64,000 nucleotides of DNA from Metallyticus violacea (taxonomy: Eukaryota; Arthropoda; Insecta; Mantodea; Metallyticidae). The DNA lies in assembly GCA_030762175.1 (NCBI GenBank), contig CM060831.1:79763001-79827000 (forward strand), given 5' to 3'. Of the stretch, positions 33,384 to 45,412 are shown piece after piece. Position 1 is the stretch's first letter. Each line of letters begins with the position of its first letter. The position numbers and the translations under genes were made by a program. The notes below the pieces were generated by a model. It did no database searches. It was given only the letters and a program-made list of their open reading frames with translations, and was not told the origin of the DNA.

Positions 33384-33597
33384 ATGGCTACGTTTGGAGG
33401 TTTTTCATACCAATACAGTGAAAAGATAGTTTTTCGTAACGTAAAAACCAGTTTAGCGATGTTTCTTTTCAGCGTGGGTTTATTACAAAGTGCTGCTTTG
33501 CTCTAAATAGTTGGGTATATGCCCATATAAAGAAGTTACGGGAAAAGTTAGACCCAGATATAGCTTCCTTCATTCCCAATGTAAACAAGCGCTACAG
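33384..33597 (+). pseudogene. Exon-like block in left arm, unit 1
   Basis: ATG after gtttattgcaaa, ending at donor ctacag|gtaagg. Reads MATFGGFSYQYSEK, then VKTSLAMFLF, with disruption. Equivalent to five other blocks. The CNVKNRLSDVSFHR motif of the unit 2 copy is degraded here. Confidence 0.5.
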
Positions 33598-34789
33598 GTA
33601 AGGTTAATGCTTTATGTTTGCAGCAAGGGCTACGAACGTTTTAGGCGACTTTCATGCTTTATGTTTGCATTTTTAGAATATAGTCAAATAAATATACGTG
33701 TGACAATGCATTTACTGCGGAAATTTAGTAGCTTTTCGGTTTGGGTAGCGGTAAACTTTGATCACAGTACTTAGAGTAGAATTACACAATCATTTGTTTC
33801 GCTTTGAGAAAATCGTAATATCCGTAAACAGAAACATTTGGATGGACGCGGCGTAAAATCTGTATAGTAGCAGTAGTTTTGAATTTCGTGGGTATTTGTG
33901 AAGGTCGGGAAATCTCAAACCTTAATGGACGACATTTATAATTTTAGCTGCCACAAATTTCGTATTACGTTGTATATTCATATACACTGAGAAAGAATTA
34001 TAATAAAGTACGTTTGGATGCCTACCAAATTTTTTAAATCGATTTTCTCTCACAGCAAAAATGGCAAACAAATTTAATGTTGCAGCGTGTGTGGCATTCT
34101 CATCTATATGGCGCCTCACTGTGAATAACTTGGTCTTACGAGCTCCAGCGGTCACGCTACGCCCGTTATAATAAAGTAAACCGCCACTTCAATAGCTGTG
34201 CATAAAAAGGAAATCACAAAGTAATTAATGTTTTGCACTTTGCTTTCCAACTTACCAGCAACGCGTGAGTGGGAAATGATTAAAAGGCCCAAATGCGTAG
34301 AAAACGGAAATGCTTCTCAATTAACGTCAATGCAAATTTTCCGACAATTCGCGTACAAGCTTACTCACAGTGAGACATGCAGGGCCATGAGATTATGCTA
34401 TTTCTGTTATTCGTATGTTACCATGTGTGTGACAATGTTCCTGACTTTATCCATCACCAGACAATATTCAGCTATAAAACGCCTTCATCATTAATACCTA
34501 ATGACCATCTATGCATGTAATAAAGATCTCCCCACTTCTACAATCCTTACCCTGGACCATGGCTTGTGAAACTTGCTCCCACTCTCCACTTAAAATGCAG
34601 GAAGTGCTTGCTAAGTGGAGAGTGGCAATTCCCGTGTGAGGCACGGCTCCTGAGCGGTGTACCAGAGTCCATTTAAAATTTCATTTTGAATATGCCTTTA
34701 ACTATAAACGTTAAAGTTTCGGTGCGTGTATAGGAACGAAAGAAATTAAAAAAAAAAAAAAAAATTAAAGAAAAGAAAAAAAAAGTCAA

Positions 34790-35299
34790 GTTCCGCGTGA
34801 GATTCGAACCCGGGTCCGCCGCTCAAAAAGTCATGCCTCTGACCACTAGTCTAAGGGGGAAACGCAAAATTTTTCATTTTCCCTACCTCTTTACTCTTTC
34901 TCAGGCGAAATGTTGTATAAAATTGTGCTCCCGCGTCTCTGCAGTGGTGCTCTCATGGTAGGACTTATGTGGGACTGCAGTTCCCGCAGTTATATACAAA
35001 CTGCATGCCTACGCTCACAGGGGGCACCACTTGCAGAGCTGCTCCGCCGTCCATAAATAAAGCAGATGAACCTCCAGAGACTCGAACCGCTGTATTCAGA
35101 ACTTACCACCTGCAGAGTCACGCCTTTATCCACTCGGCCACGGGAGCTGCTGACGAAATTTTGCTTTAAACTGGAGTTTGATGACTTTTGAACTTACGCA
35201 AAGACTTGACATAAAAAGCAAACGCCGGCAGTGGGAATGGAACCCAGGTTACCGTGCTTCGCAGGTCAGGGCGCTGACCGCTCGGCCATTGAGAGCACG
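34790..35299 (-). pseudogene. Three tRNA-like modules, unit 1
   Basis: Minus-strand modules at 34790-34863 (ttagactagtggtcagagg with gggttcgaatctc), 35071-35150 (gtggccgagtggataaagg with ggttcgagtc) and 35225-35299 (tggccgagcggtcagcgc with gggttccattcc). Each has A box and B box at tRNA spacing. Acceptor pairing is partial (for the first, gtttccc with gcggaac). T-arm pairing is imperfect, so I call them pseudo-tRNAs. They differ in type from one another. Confidence 0.7.
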
Positions 35300-35824
35300 A
35301 TGCTGATGTAGACTCAAATGTTGCCCTTATCTTTTGTAAATGCTGATGTTTTGAACAATTTTCCTCCTGCCCTAATCTAAGCTATCTTGAAATGAGTCAT
35401 TTTTGTTTGATGTTGGGCATCTGTAATTACTTTAACGTAATTTTCGGAGATTTTGGAAAGTTCCTAATTCTAATACTGCCGTCCATTTTGTGATATTGAA
35501 ATGGTCCTATGCTGGAGCATACTGTTAACACGTTTTTATTCATAACAGCCGCAATTTTGCAAATATTCGAAATCTAAGACCAGAGTTGAATTCTAAATGA
35601 CTTCAGCTTTCTATTGACACCCCAAGTGCTGGGATACGTTGCGAAATAAGAAAGTCGAGTTTTCAGCCGACTGAAAATCCAAGGCTTTAGACTTGGTGTT
35701 TTGAAACCTATTAGCCCTCATAACTGCCCAAAGAATGGAGATAGAATCTTGAAACTTTTACGAGACTTAGTCCGGTTCCAGACGCTCCTATTGGTACCCG
35801 AAATGTTGAAAAATGTGTCCAGGG
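34862..35824. repeat. Near-identical tract shared with 44033-44995
   Basis: Line-by-line reading finds a single difference (A/G in aaccc[a/g]ggttacc, 35246 versus 44417) over about 963 bp. The flanking parts of units 1 and 3 differ at several percent. Both edges are abrupt. Confidence 0.9.
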
Positions 35825-36163
35825 TGCGGAGATATTGGTGGTTTTAGGTGGCAAAAACCGTCAATTTCGCCTTCAAAATCGGTCGAAAATTTACAACCAT
35901 CGCCGATTTCGATGAAATTGACAACCAACATACTTTGGGTTCTCAGGATCTCAGATCTGGTCTGCGTTTCCCGAAATTCATATTTTTACGGCATTTATGC
36001 AGTTTCAAAAGTTACGACTACCTACTTTGACGGGCTGTCATTTCACCAACAGAAGCGATAAGACCAAAAATTATACTGATTCGTGACCTGGGGGGTCTAT
36101 AAAATACAACAGATGTAAAAATTTGGAAATTTAAATTTGAAAAAAACTGTAAAAAAATAAAAG

Positions 36164-36239
36164 TTGCCCACTCCCGTCTCGAACGCAGAACCTCGGGCAC
36201 AGTGAGCTCGAACGCTAACCATTCAGCCAAACAATCGAG
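36164..36239 (-). pseudogene. tRNA-like module near right arm, unit 1
   Basis: Minus strand tttggctgaatggttagcg (A box) and ctgcgttcgagac (B box). Counterparts at 40867-40942 and 45337-45412. Confidence 0.6.
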
Positions 36240-36696
36240 AAAGAAACGTGCTGCCGGCAAAGCAACACATGCAACATTGACGTTCGTCGTTGTCCTCTTA
36301 ATGCCCGCTGCCTTATAGAGATGGCGTAAGCAGACACACAGATTTGTATTGCAAAGACGCCCGTGTGTGCTCGGACATTTGTCTTGCCTTCTTTTTACAA
36401 TTAGCCAAACGAGATGCTTAACAAATTAGCAACGTGATAATTATGCTGTCAAAGATTGTGCAGGTTGAGAACTGCATATGTAAAACTCTCACATTAAACA
36501 TCCTCGTGAATAGCACTGCAAGTATTTGGAAAGTCACCGTTTTTTCTACATTCTAATAACGAATGACGCCTCATATTGCCCAGAAAGTCCTAGAGCGTAA
36601 GTTGCGCGACTGATGAAAGAGAGTAACGCAGGCATAAAACACGAAAGTCGCCCGAAAACGTTGGTAGCTCTTGCAAACATAAAGCAATAACCTCAC

Positions 36697-36910
36697 CTGC
36701 AACGTTGGTAGTGCTTGTTTACGTTGGGACTGAAGCCATCCATGTGCTTTTCCCGTTAACTTCCTTGTGTGGGCAAACGCCGACCATTTTACGCAAAGCA
36801 GCTCTTCGTATTAGATCCACGGCGAAGAGACACGTCACCCAGCTGGTTTTCGCTTTACAAAATGCCACTTCTTCACTGTATTATTATCGAAAACTTCCAG
36901 TCACAGCCAT
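36697..36910 (-). pseudogene. Exon-like block in right arm, unit 1
   Basis: Inverted copy of the left-arm block. ATG at 36910-36908 after attgcaag, donor gcag|gtgagg, and the pattern qLGDVSLRRGS in the middle. Stops and frameshifts present. Confidence 0.5.
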
Positions 36911-37787
36911 CTTGCAATCAATACTGCAGATGAACGCCAAGACTTACCGCTAGGCTGCGCTGCGAATTGCAGCAATAAGCGAGTTTTACAAAGTTCTCTT
37001 AGAGCGCAGCACTTTCGTGCCATTAGAAGGAAAATGCAGTCAGCAAAGTAGATCTCCGAATAAAATGGTTTTTTGAAATATTTGGAATTAAAAAGGAATG
37101 TAATTTCTACGACTCTGGGGTGTTGTCTCTCAATCGTTTAGTTTTATATTAATTTCTGTAAATTTGGAGTCGCAGTTGATTTTCTAGCTACTTTTTTAAA
37201 TATATTGTATACTTTCTACACTTTTATCGTCATTCTAATACGTGCCTTCTTCTACCCTGTCACTTATTATAAATAAATAAATTCTTATCAGTAGTAAAGC
37301 TGATTTGGTTCAATTGTAACGTGCATTCTAAAACAGAGTTACCTCTTAAATTTCCTTTACGGTTACTCTATACGTTTACCGCAGTGAAGGTAGAATGATA
37401 TCTGCCAAATATAATTGGGAATATCAATCTACCTGAGTATCATTCTCGTCATTCTGAATTGCACCAAGTACATTTGGACATCAGCTTTATCTAGTAAAAT
37501 GTTCATGATTCTGTGTTCATTCTTTATTCGTTTGTGACAGTTAATATACAAGTGTGAATAATGTTGCTCTTGGGTCGTTTTGGCATGCGAGGATATAATA
37601 ATAATCAACGAGTATCACACTAACCGTAGAAGGCAGTAATTTTTAAGTCGCAAAGTGATCCGAATACCCCGCTTCTGGACTCCAAGTGCTGCCATCTACA
37701 ATTGCTCCCATAAGCTCGTTGACTCCTGCAATTCGCAACGCAACCTATCGGTACATCCTGGTCTTCACCTCCAGTGTTTATTGCAAA

Positions 37788-38009
37788 ATGGCTGTGCCTG
37801 GAGGGTTACCGTATCAATGCAGTGCAAATGTTGCTTTTTGTAACGTAAAAAACCGGTTGAGCGACGTGTCCTTTCACCGTGGATATTTTAAGAAGTGCCG
37901 CTTTGCGTGAAACAGTCGGTGCGTGGCCATATACAGAAGTTACGCGAAAATTCATACCCAAACCCAAATGCTTAATTCCCAACGTAAACAAGCGTTACCA
38001 ACATTGCAG
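37788..38009 (+). pseudogene. Exon-like block in left arm, unit 2 (weakly THAP-like)
   Basis: 222 nt from ATG 37788 to donor attgcag|gtaggc. Reads MAVPGGLPYQCSANVAFCNV then KNRLSDVSFHRGYFKKCRFA and a stop; the other frame continues AALRE and similar text to the donor. C-x-A...C..KNRLSDVSFHR resembles the start of a THAP zinc finger (C-x(2-4)-C...SFHRFP), but the spacing is off and the later C-x2-H is not seen. The start context (tttattgcaaaATGGCTG) and donor are kept in all six copies. It is at best a dead 5' exon. Confidence 0.45.
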
Positions 38010-39117
38010 GTAGGCTTAATGCTTTATGTTTGCATGTAAACAGCAAGGGCTACCGACGTTTTAGGGGACTTTCATGCTTATGTTTGCATTTTTAGAATGT
38101 AGTGAAATAAATATACGTGTAACTGATATCCGCTGCGGAGCGTAGTTAGAAAATGCAATTGACTGCGGAAATTTAGTAGCTTTTCGGTTTGGTTAGCGGT
38201 AAACTTAGATCCCAGTGCTAAGAGTAGAATTACGTATGAGTGGCATTATTACTCGCAGGGTGTTCTGCAGCATTGTACGGTAGCGCAGTTAACCACTCCA
38301 TTCCCTCCAGTCGCAACTTATGCCATTTTCCTGAAAGGTTACACGCAATTTTTATTGCAGTTATTTTAAAAGCTTAAAATTATAACGGGAGAGTAAAAAT
38401 GTTCCAATGACCTACTTTCCTGACGTAGAAGTCCTCATGTCAGTTGCTCCAATTTCCCGCTTCTGGTGTCAAAAATGCTGAGCTCTACATTTACCGAGAT
38501 ATCGAGGACTAAATGTATGGCTGTTGTGAATTTCATCGAAATCGAAGAGGGTTAAAATTTTTCAACCGTTTTGACGGTTTTTGCCACCTTAATCGCGAAT
38601 ATCTCCGCTCGTTGTGCACCTTTTTCAAAGTTTTGGTATCAGCAGGAGCGTTTGGACATCTGCTACTTCTGGTAAAAGTTTCATGGTTATATCTTTATCC
38701 CCCTTACAATTTATGAGGGCTAATGGTTTCGAAATACCTAGTCTCGCAATTTTTGTTCACTGAAAAATCTACTTTCTTGTTTCGAAACGTATCGAAGCAC
38801 TTGGGGGTATCATTGGAAAGCTGAAATCATTTCAAATTCAGATCTGGTCTTAAGATTTTGAATATATATAAAATTGCGGCTGTTATGAATAAAAACACAA
38901 CAGTAGGCTCCAGCATAAGTCCAGTTCAATATAACAAAATGACAGGTAGAACATTTTTTAAAATGGGTACAGTTAGTTACCTTGGAGTACGATGGCCAGG
39001 AATACGGAATAGTGATTAATCTCAATATTTTATGGATTTGTCGGGGCGAAATGAGCTTTTTGTAAACGAAATTGCATGTATAAAAGATAAGAGGAACATC
39101 CAAGCGCCTCTCTCCAA

Positions 39118-39533
39118 CGAGCTTGTATGGGCGAGCGGTTAGGGTCCGCGCTTTGAAAGCTAGAATTCGGGGTTCGATTCACCTGACCAACATCAATTTT
39201 TTATGTCAAGTTAAAATTGGCTCAATACCCTATTTAAGGTAAATGTATCGCAACAACTTCAGTGTTCTTAATATAAAGAAAGTCATTGTCATTGCCACAA
39301 AAACAGTGCAAGAAAATTTCTTAGATTTGTTTCGGTATCTTATAATAATTTCTTCGGTGGCCTAGTTCTATTTCTTTGACAGGCTGGAATGTGGCATTTT
39401 AGTTTGTAAAACCGCATTTACGGAAGATGTGAGGAATATTAAAGCTCCAATTATCATCCAGCTCTCGTGGCCGAGTGGTTAAGGGCTTTGATTTCCTATG
39501 CAGGAAACCAGGGTTCGAATCCTACCAGAGGGA
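39118..39533 (+). pseudogene. Two tRNA-like modules, unit 2 (plus strand)
   Basis: 39118-39190 (gggcgagcggttaggg with ggggttcgattc) and 39460-39533 (gtggccgagtggttaagg with agggttcgaatcc and an anticodon-like hairpin tttcc-tatgca-ggaaa). Each is preceded by a related leader of the type aagataagaggaacatccaa and followed by a ttttatgtcaa-type sequence. Confidence 0.7.
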
Positions 39534-39679
39534 TTCAAATTTTATGTCAGGCCAAATAATTACAAAGAAAATTCTTTCTGACTGTGCCACTGAAGCTAAT
39601 AAAATATTTTTTATTTGTAAGTGGCTTTGAGGCTTTTTGATTTTGATATTACAATTGACATGACATAAAATGTCGACTG

Positions 39680-39999
39680 CGGTGAGAGGAACAGAACCCA
39701 GGTTTCCTGCCTATGAATCCAAGGCGTTAACCACTGAGCTACAAGAGCTCGATGATAGTTATGGCTTGAATGTTCCTCTTATCCTCCGTAAATGCCGTTT
39801 TACATCCTAAAATGTCATATTCCAACCTGTCAAAGAGATAAAACTAGAACACGGAAATTATTGCAAGAAGATTCCTTGAAGTGTTATGGGCGTAGAGCAA
39901 TTTTAACTGGACATAAAAAGTTCATGCAGATAACAGTATTCGAACCCAGAACTCTATCTCAGGAATTGGAGAGCTTGACCACTCCGCCACACCAGGTTA
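39680..39999 (-). pseudogene. Two tRNA-like modules, unit 2 (minus strand)
   Basis: 39680-39751 (ttgtagctcagtggttaacg with tgggttctgttcc) and 39930-39999 (gtggcggagtggtcaagc with gggttcgaatac). They mirror the two plus-strand modules across a centre near 39.6 kb, with the same leader and trailer sequences. Confidence 0.7.
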
Positions 40000-40866
40000 T
40001 GATGAGAATGGTGCTGGATGTTCCTCTTATTTTCTATATTTGCATTATTGATTGGTAAAACTGCCCTTTCGCCCTACAAATTCATAAAATATTGAGATTA
40101 ATCATTGTTCCGTATTCCTGGGCATCTTTCATTCCTCCATCGCAATTGTAGGTGACTTGGAGGAAAATTTCTGCAAAAATATTCTACCTTCCATTTTGTG
40201 ATATTGAACCGGTCCTATGCTGGAGCACACTGTTAACACGTTTTTATTCATAACTCAGGCAATTTTGCAAATATTCGAAATCTGAGACCAGATATGCATT
40301 CTAGAGGACTTCAGCTTTCTATTGACACCCCAAGTGCTTCCATACGTTGCGGAATAAGAAAGTCGAGTTTTCAGCCGACTGAAAATCCAAGGCACTTGGT
40401 GTTTCGAAACCTATTAGCCCTCACAACTGCCCAAAGAATGGAGATAGAATCTTGAAACTTTCACGAGACTTAGTCCGGTTCCAGACGCTCCTATTGGTAC
40501 CCGAAATGTTGAAAAATGTGTCCAGGGAGCGGAGATATTGGTGGTTTTAGGTGGCAAAAACCGTCAATTTCGCCTTCAAAATCGGTCGAAAATTTACAAC
40601 CATCGCCGATTTCGATGAAATTCACAACCAACATACTTTGGATTCTCAGAATCTCAGATCTGGTCTTCGTTTCCCGAAATTCCCATTTTTACGGCATTTA
40701 TGCAGTTTCAAAAGTTACGACTACCTACTTTGACGGGCTGTCATTTCACCAACAGAAGCGATAAGACCAAAAATTTAACTGATTCGTGACCTGGGGGGTC
40801 TATAAAATACAAAAGATGTAAAAATTTTGAAATTTAAATTTGAAAAAAACTGTAAAAAAATAAAAA

Positions 40867-40942
40867 TTGCCCACTCGCGTCTCGAACGCAGAACCTCGGG
40901 CACAGTGAGCTCGAACGCTAACCATTTAGCCAAACAAACGAG
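40867..40942 (-). pseudogene. tRNA-like module near right arm, unit 2
   Basis: Minus strand ttggctaaatggttagcg and ctgcgttcgagac. Close relative of 36164-36239. Confidence 0.6.
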
Positions 40943-41400
40943 TAAGAAACATGCTGCCGGCACGGCAACACATGCAACTTTAACGTGCGTCGTTGTCCTC
41001 TTAATGCCTGTTGTTTTACACAGATGGCCTAAGCAGACGCACACATTTGTATTGTAAAGACGCCCATGTGTGCTTGGACGTTTGCCTTGCCTTCTTATTA
41101 CAATCAGCCAAAAGCGAGAGGCTTAACAAATTAGCAACGTGATTATTATGCAGTTAAAGATTGTGCAGGTTCAGAACCGCATATGTAAAACTCTCACATC
41201 AAACATCCTCGTGAATAGTACTGCAAGTATTTGGATAAGTCACCCTTTTATACATTCTAATTACGAATGACGCCTCACATTGCCCAGAAAGTCCTAGAGC
41301 GTAAGTGGCACGACTGATGAAAGAGAGTAACGCAGGCATAAAACACGATTGTAGCCCGCAAACGTTGGTAGCTCTGGCTAACATAAAGCATTAACCTTAC

Positions 41401-41613
41401 CTGCATGTTGGCAGTGCTTTTTTACGTTGGGATGGAAGCCATCCATCTGCTTTTCCCATTAACTTCCTCTTGGGGGCAAACACCGACCATTTCACGCAAA
41501 GCAGCTCTTCGTATTAGATCCACGGTGAAAAGACACATCACCCAGCTGGTTTTCGCTTTACAAAATGCCACTTCTTCACTGTATTATTATGAAAAACTTC
41601 TGGTCACAGCCAT
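41401..41613 (-). pseudogene. Exon-like block in right arm, unit 2
   Basis: Inverted block, ATG at 41613-41611, donor gcag|gtaagg, 213 nt (phase 0). Internal stop early (tcat-aata-type) and degraded motif. Confidence 0.5.
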
Positions 41614-42540
41614 CTTGCAATCGATACTGCAGCTGAACGCCAAGACTTACCGCTAGGCTGCGCTGCGAATTGTAGCAAGAAGCGAGGTTTATCATGGTCT
41701 ACTTAGAGCACTTTCGTCCCATTAGAGGGAAATTGCAGTCCGCAAAGTAGATCTTGGGGATATCTATCGAAAGTTCTTCTATTCGGAATAAATTTGTTTT
41801 CTGAAATATATGGAATTAAAAAGGAATGTAATTTCTATGGCTCTGGGGTATTGTCTCTCAATGGTTTAGTTTTATTTTAATTTTAGCCGCTTTCTGTATA
41901 TTTGGAGTCGTAGTTGCTTTTCCAGCCACTGGTTTAATATATTTTTGTATACTTTCTTCACGTATTTATCGGCAATCTAATACGTGCCTAACTCTGCCCT
42001 GACTCATATTTGGGGGGGGGGATTTGTTGTCAGTAGTAAAGCTGATTTGGTTCAATCGTAATGTGCATTCTAAAATACAGCTACCTCTAAAATGATCTGT
42101 TGCGGTTACTTTTTTGACAATTGCGGTAGATCGATATCTGGAAAGTATAATCGGGAATATCAGTCAACCCGAGCATCTTTCTCGTCATTCTGGATAGCAG
42201 CGAGAACATCCGGACATCAGCTTTATCTAGTACAATGTTCATGATTCTATGTTTAGTCTTTATTCAACTGTGAGAGTTAATATACAAGTGTGTTTAATGT
42301 TGCTCTTGAGGCGTTTTGGCATGCGAGGATAGAATAATAACAACAAAAACAACCCCAATCAACTAGCTTATCACATTAACGGTAGAAGGGAGTATTTTGA
42401 GTCCCAAAGTGATCCGAATTCCCGCTTCTCGACTCCAAGTGCTGCGATCTGCAATTACTCGTGATAAGCTCGTTGATTCCTGCAATTCGCAACGCAACCT
42501 ATCGGTACTCTTGGTCTTCAGCTCCAGTGTTTATTGCAAA

Positions 42541-42761
42541 ATGGCTGTGTCTGGAGGTTTTCCATGTCAATGCAGTGCAAAGGTTGCTGTTTGTAAGGTA
42601 AAAAACCGGTTGAGCGATGTGTCTTTTCACCGTGGATATATTAAGAAGTGCCGCTTTGCGTGAAATAGTCGGTGCGTGTCCATACACAGAAGTTAGGTGA
42701 AAAGTTACACCCAAACGCAAATGCTTCATTCCCAACGTAAACAAGCGCTGCCAACATTCAG
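42541..42761 (+). pseudogene. Exon-like block in left arm, unit 3
   Basis: ATG 42541 and donor attcag|gtaagg. Reads MAVSGGFPCQCSAKVAVCKV, then KNRLSDVSFHRGYIKKC and a stop. Same comments as the unit 2 block. Confidence 0.45.
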
Positions 42762-43960
42762 GTAAGGTTAATGCTTTACGTAAACAGCAAGGGCTACCAA
42801 CGTTTTAGGCGACTTTCATGCCAATGTTTTTCATTTTTAGAATGTAGGGAAACAAATATACGTGTAACTGATATCCGCTGCGGAGCATAGCTAGACAATG
42901 CAATTGACGGCGGAAATTTAGTAGCGTTTCGGTTTGGCTAGCGGTAAACTTGGATCCCAGTGCTAAGTGTAGAATTACACAATCACCTGTTTCAGCTTTG
43001 AGCAATTCGTAATATCCGCAAACAAGACGTTTGGATGAACACGTAAAACCTGGATGGTGAGCTTTGGGTATTTGTGAAGGTCGGAAAACCTCATATTTCA
43101 ATATGCCACATTTCGACGTTTACAATTTGAGATGCCACAAATTTCTTAGTACGTTGTTCTATCCATATCCATATCCACTGAGAAAGAATCATAATAGAGC
43201 ACGTTTGGATGTCTAGCAAATTTTTTTAAATCGGTTTTCTCTCACAGCAAAATATCACTTGCTAATTTAATGCTGCAGCGTATGTGGGTGGCATCCTCGT
43301 GTAGATGGCGCCTCACTGTGAACATCTTTGTCTTGCGAGATCCGGCGGTCACGTTACGCCCATTAGAATAAAGTAAACCGCCACTTCAGTAGCTGTGCAT
43401 AGAAAGCCAATCACTGAGTAATTAATATTTGGCACCTAGCTCACGAACTGAACAGCAGCGCGCGAGTGGGAAATGATTAAAAGGCCCAAATGCGTGGAAA
43501 ACTGAAATGTTTCTCAATTAACGTGTTTGCAAATGTACAGATAACTCGCGTGCAAGCTTGTTCACAGTGAGGATGCAGGGTGATGAGATTGTGCTATTTC
43601 TGTTATTCGTACGTTGGCGTGTATGTTACAATGATCCTGACCGCATCCATCACCACGTATTCCTCAGCCATTAAACGCCCTCATCATCAATACCTTTTAT
43701 GCATGTAATAAAGACCTCTCCACTTCTACAATCCTTACCCTGGAATATGCCTTGTGAAATTTGCTCCCACTCTCCACTTAAAATGCAGGAATTGCTTGCT
43801 AAGTGGAGAGTGGGAATTCCCTTGTGAGGCACGGCCCCTGAGCGGTGCACCAGAATCCATTTAAAATTTCAGTTTCAAGATGGTTTTAACTATAAAATGT
43901 AACGTTTCGGTGCGTGCATAGGCACGAAAGAAATTAAAAAAAAAAAAAAAAAAAAAACAA

Positions 43961-44470
43961 GTTCTGCGTGAGATTCGACCCCGGGTCCGCCGCTCAAAAA
44001 GCCGTGTCTCTAACCGCTAGGCTAAGGGAGAGACGCAAAATTTTTCATTTTCCCTACCTCTTTACTCTTTCTCAGGCGAAATGTTGTATAAAATTGTGCT
44101 CCCGCGTCTCTGCAGTGGTGCTCTCATGGTAGGACTTATGTGGGACTGCAGTTCCCGCAGTTATATACAAACTGCATGCCTACGCTCACAGGGGGCACCA
44201 CTTGCAGAGCTGCTCCGCCGTCCATAAATAAAGCAGATGAACCTCCAGAGACTCGAACCGCTGTATTCAGAACTTACCACCTGCAGAGTCACGCCTTTAT
44301 CCACTCGGCCACGGGAGCTGCTGACGAAATTTTGCTTTAAACTGGAGTTTGATGACTTTTGAACTTACGCAAAGACTTGACATAAAAAGCAAACGCCGGC
44401 AGTGGGAATGGAACCCGGGTTACCGTGCTTCGCAGGTCAGGGCGCTGACCGCTCGGCCATTGAGAGCACG
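43961..44470 (-). pseudogene. Three tRNA-like modules, unit 3
   Basis: 43961-44034, 44242-44321 and 44396-44470, the equivalents of the three in unit 1. The first lies outside the near-identical tract and has diverged (ttagcctagcggttagag; B box changed to ggggtcgaatctc). The other two lie inside it. Confidence 0.7.
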
Positions 44471-44995
44471 ATGCTGATGTAGACTCAAATGTTGCCCTTA
44501 TCTTTTGTAAATGCTGATGTTTTGAACAATTTTCCTCCTGCCCTAATCTAAGCTATCTTGAAATGAGTCATTTTTGTTTGATGTTGGGCATCTGTAATTA
44601 CTTTAACGTAATTTTCGGAGATTTTGGAAAGTTCCTAATTCTAATACTGCCGTCCATTTTGTGATATTGAAATGGTCCTATGCTGGAGCATACTGTTAAC
44701 ACGTTTTTATTCATAACAGCCGCAATTTTGCAAATATTCGAAATCTAAGACCAGAGTTGAATTCTAAATGACTTCAGCTTTCTATTGACACCCCAAGTGC
44801 TGGGATACGTTGCGAAATAAGAAAGTCGAGTTTTCAGCCGACTGAAAATCCAAGGCTTTAGACTTGGTGTTTTGAAACCTATTAGCCCTCATAACTGCCC
44901 AAAGAATGGAGATAGAATCTTGAAACTTTTACGAGACTTAGTCCGGTTCCAGACGCTCCTATTGGTACCCGAAATGTTGAAAAATGTGTCCAGGG
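44033..44995. repeat. Near-identical tract shared with 34862-35824
   Basis: Partner of the tract in unit 1. The constant offset of 9171 bp means that no indel is present within it. Confidence 0.9.
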
Positions 44996-45336
44996 AGCGG
45001 AGATATTGGTGGTTTTAGGTGGCAAAAACCGTCAATTTCGCCTTCAAAATCGGTCGAAAATTTACAACCATCGCCGATTTCGATGAAATTCACAACCAAC
45101 ATACTTTTGGTTCTCGGGATCTCAGATCTGGTCTTCGTTTCGCGAAATTCCTATTTTTACGGCCTTTATGCAGTTTCAAAAGTTACGACTTCCTACTTTG
45201 ACGGGCTGTCATTTCACTAACAGAAGCGATAAGACCAAAAAGTTTAACTGATTCGTGACCTGGAGGGTCTATAAAATACAACAGATGTAAAAATTTGGAA
45301 ATTTAAATTTGAAAAAAACTGTAAAAAAAATAAAAG

Positions 45337-45412
45337 TTGGCGAAAGAAGGCTCGAACCCACAACCTCGGGCACAGTAAGCTCGAACGCTAACCATTCAGC
45401 CAAACAAACGAG
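45337..45412 (-). pseudogene. tRNA-like module near right arm, unit 3
   Basis: Minus strand tttggctgaatggttagcg and gtgggttcgagcc. Its B box is better than in units 1 and 2. Confidence 0.6.

Larger units (their letters stand above)
33085..37640. repeat. Long inverted-arm repeat unit 1 of 3
   Basis: Bounded by a left arm (about 33165-33800) and a right arm (about 36640-37020) that are inverted copies of one another, each with an exon-like block. The interior holds four tRNA-like modules and a conserved ~550-bp module (35470-36110; ggtcctatgctggagcatac, gtaccc, cagatctgg). 33085-33160 repeats 33840-33905. The trailing spacer 36960-37640 matches 41690-42370. Short frames here (33511, 34969, 35813 and others) recur only because the repeat recurs. 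Confidence 0.8.
37641..42370. repeat. Long inverted-arm repeat unit 2 of 3, most symmetric
   Basis: The left arm (37641-38240) and an inverted conserved module (38460-39000) mirror the right-hand module (40180-40790) and arm (41330-41700). Together they give inverted ends of roughly 1.3 kb around a centre (39000-40100) that is itself mirror-arranged, with two plus-strand and two minus-strand tRNA-like modules. The conserved module reads gcaaaaaccgtcaatttcgcc on the right and tgacggtttttgccacc on the left. Confidence 0.82.

Noticed and set aside
35813..36061. Recurrent 60-95-codon frames in the 33-46-kb units (also 40516, 44984, 34969, 44140)
   Set aside because: They recur because the repeat recurs. 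Frames are truncated by substitutions between copies, and no protein family fits.
34790..45412. Calling the tRNA-like modules functional tRNA genes
   Set aside because: T-arm and anticodon-arm pairing is imperfect in those I folded by hand, and several lie in the same units in mutated form. Pseudo-tRNA modules are the safer call.
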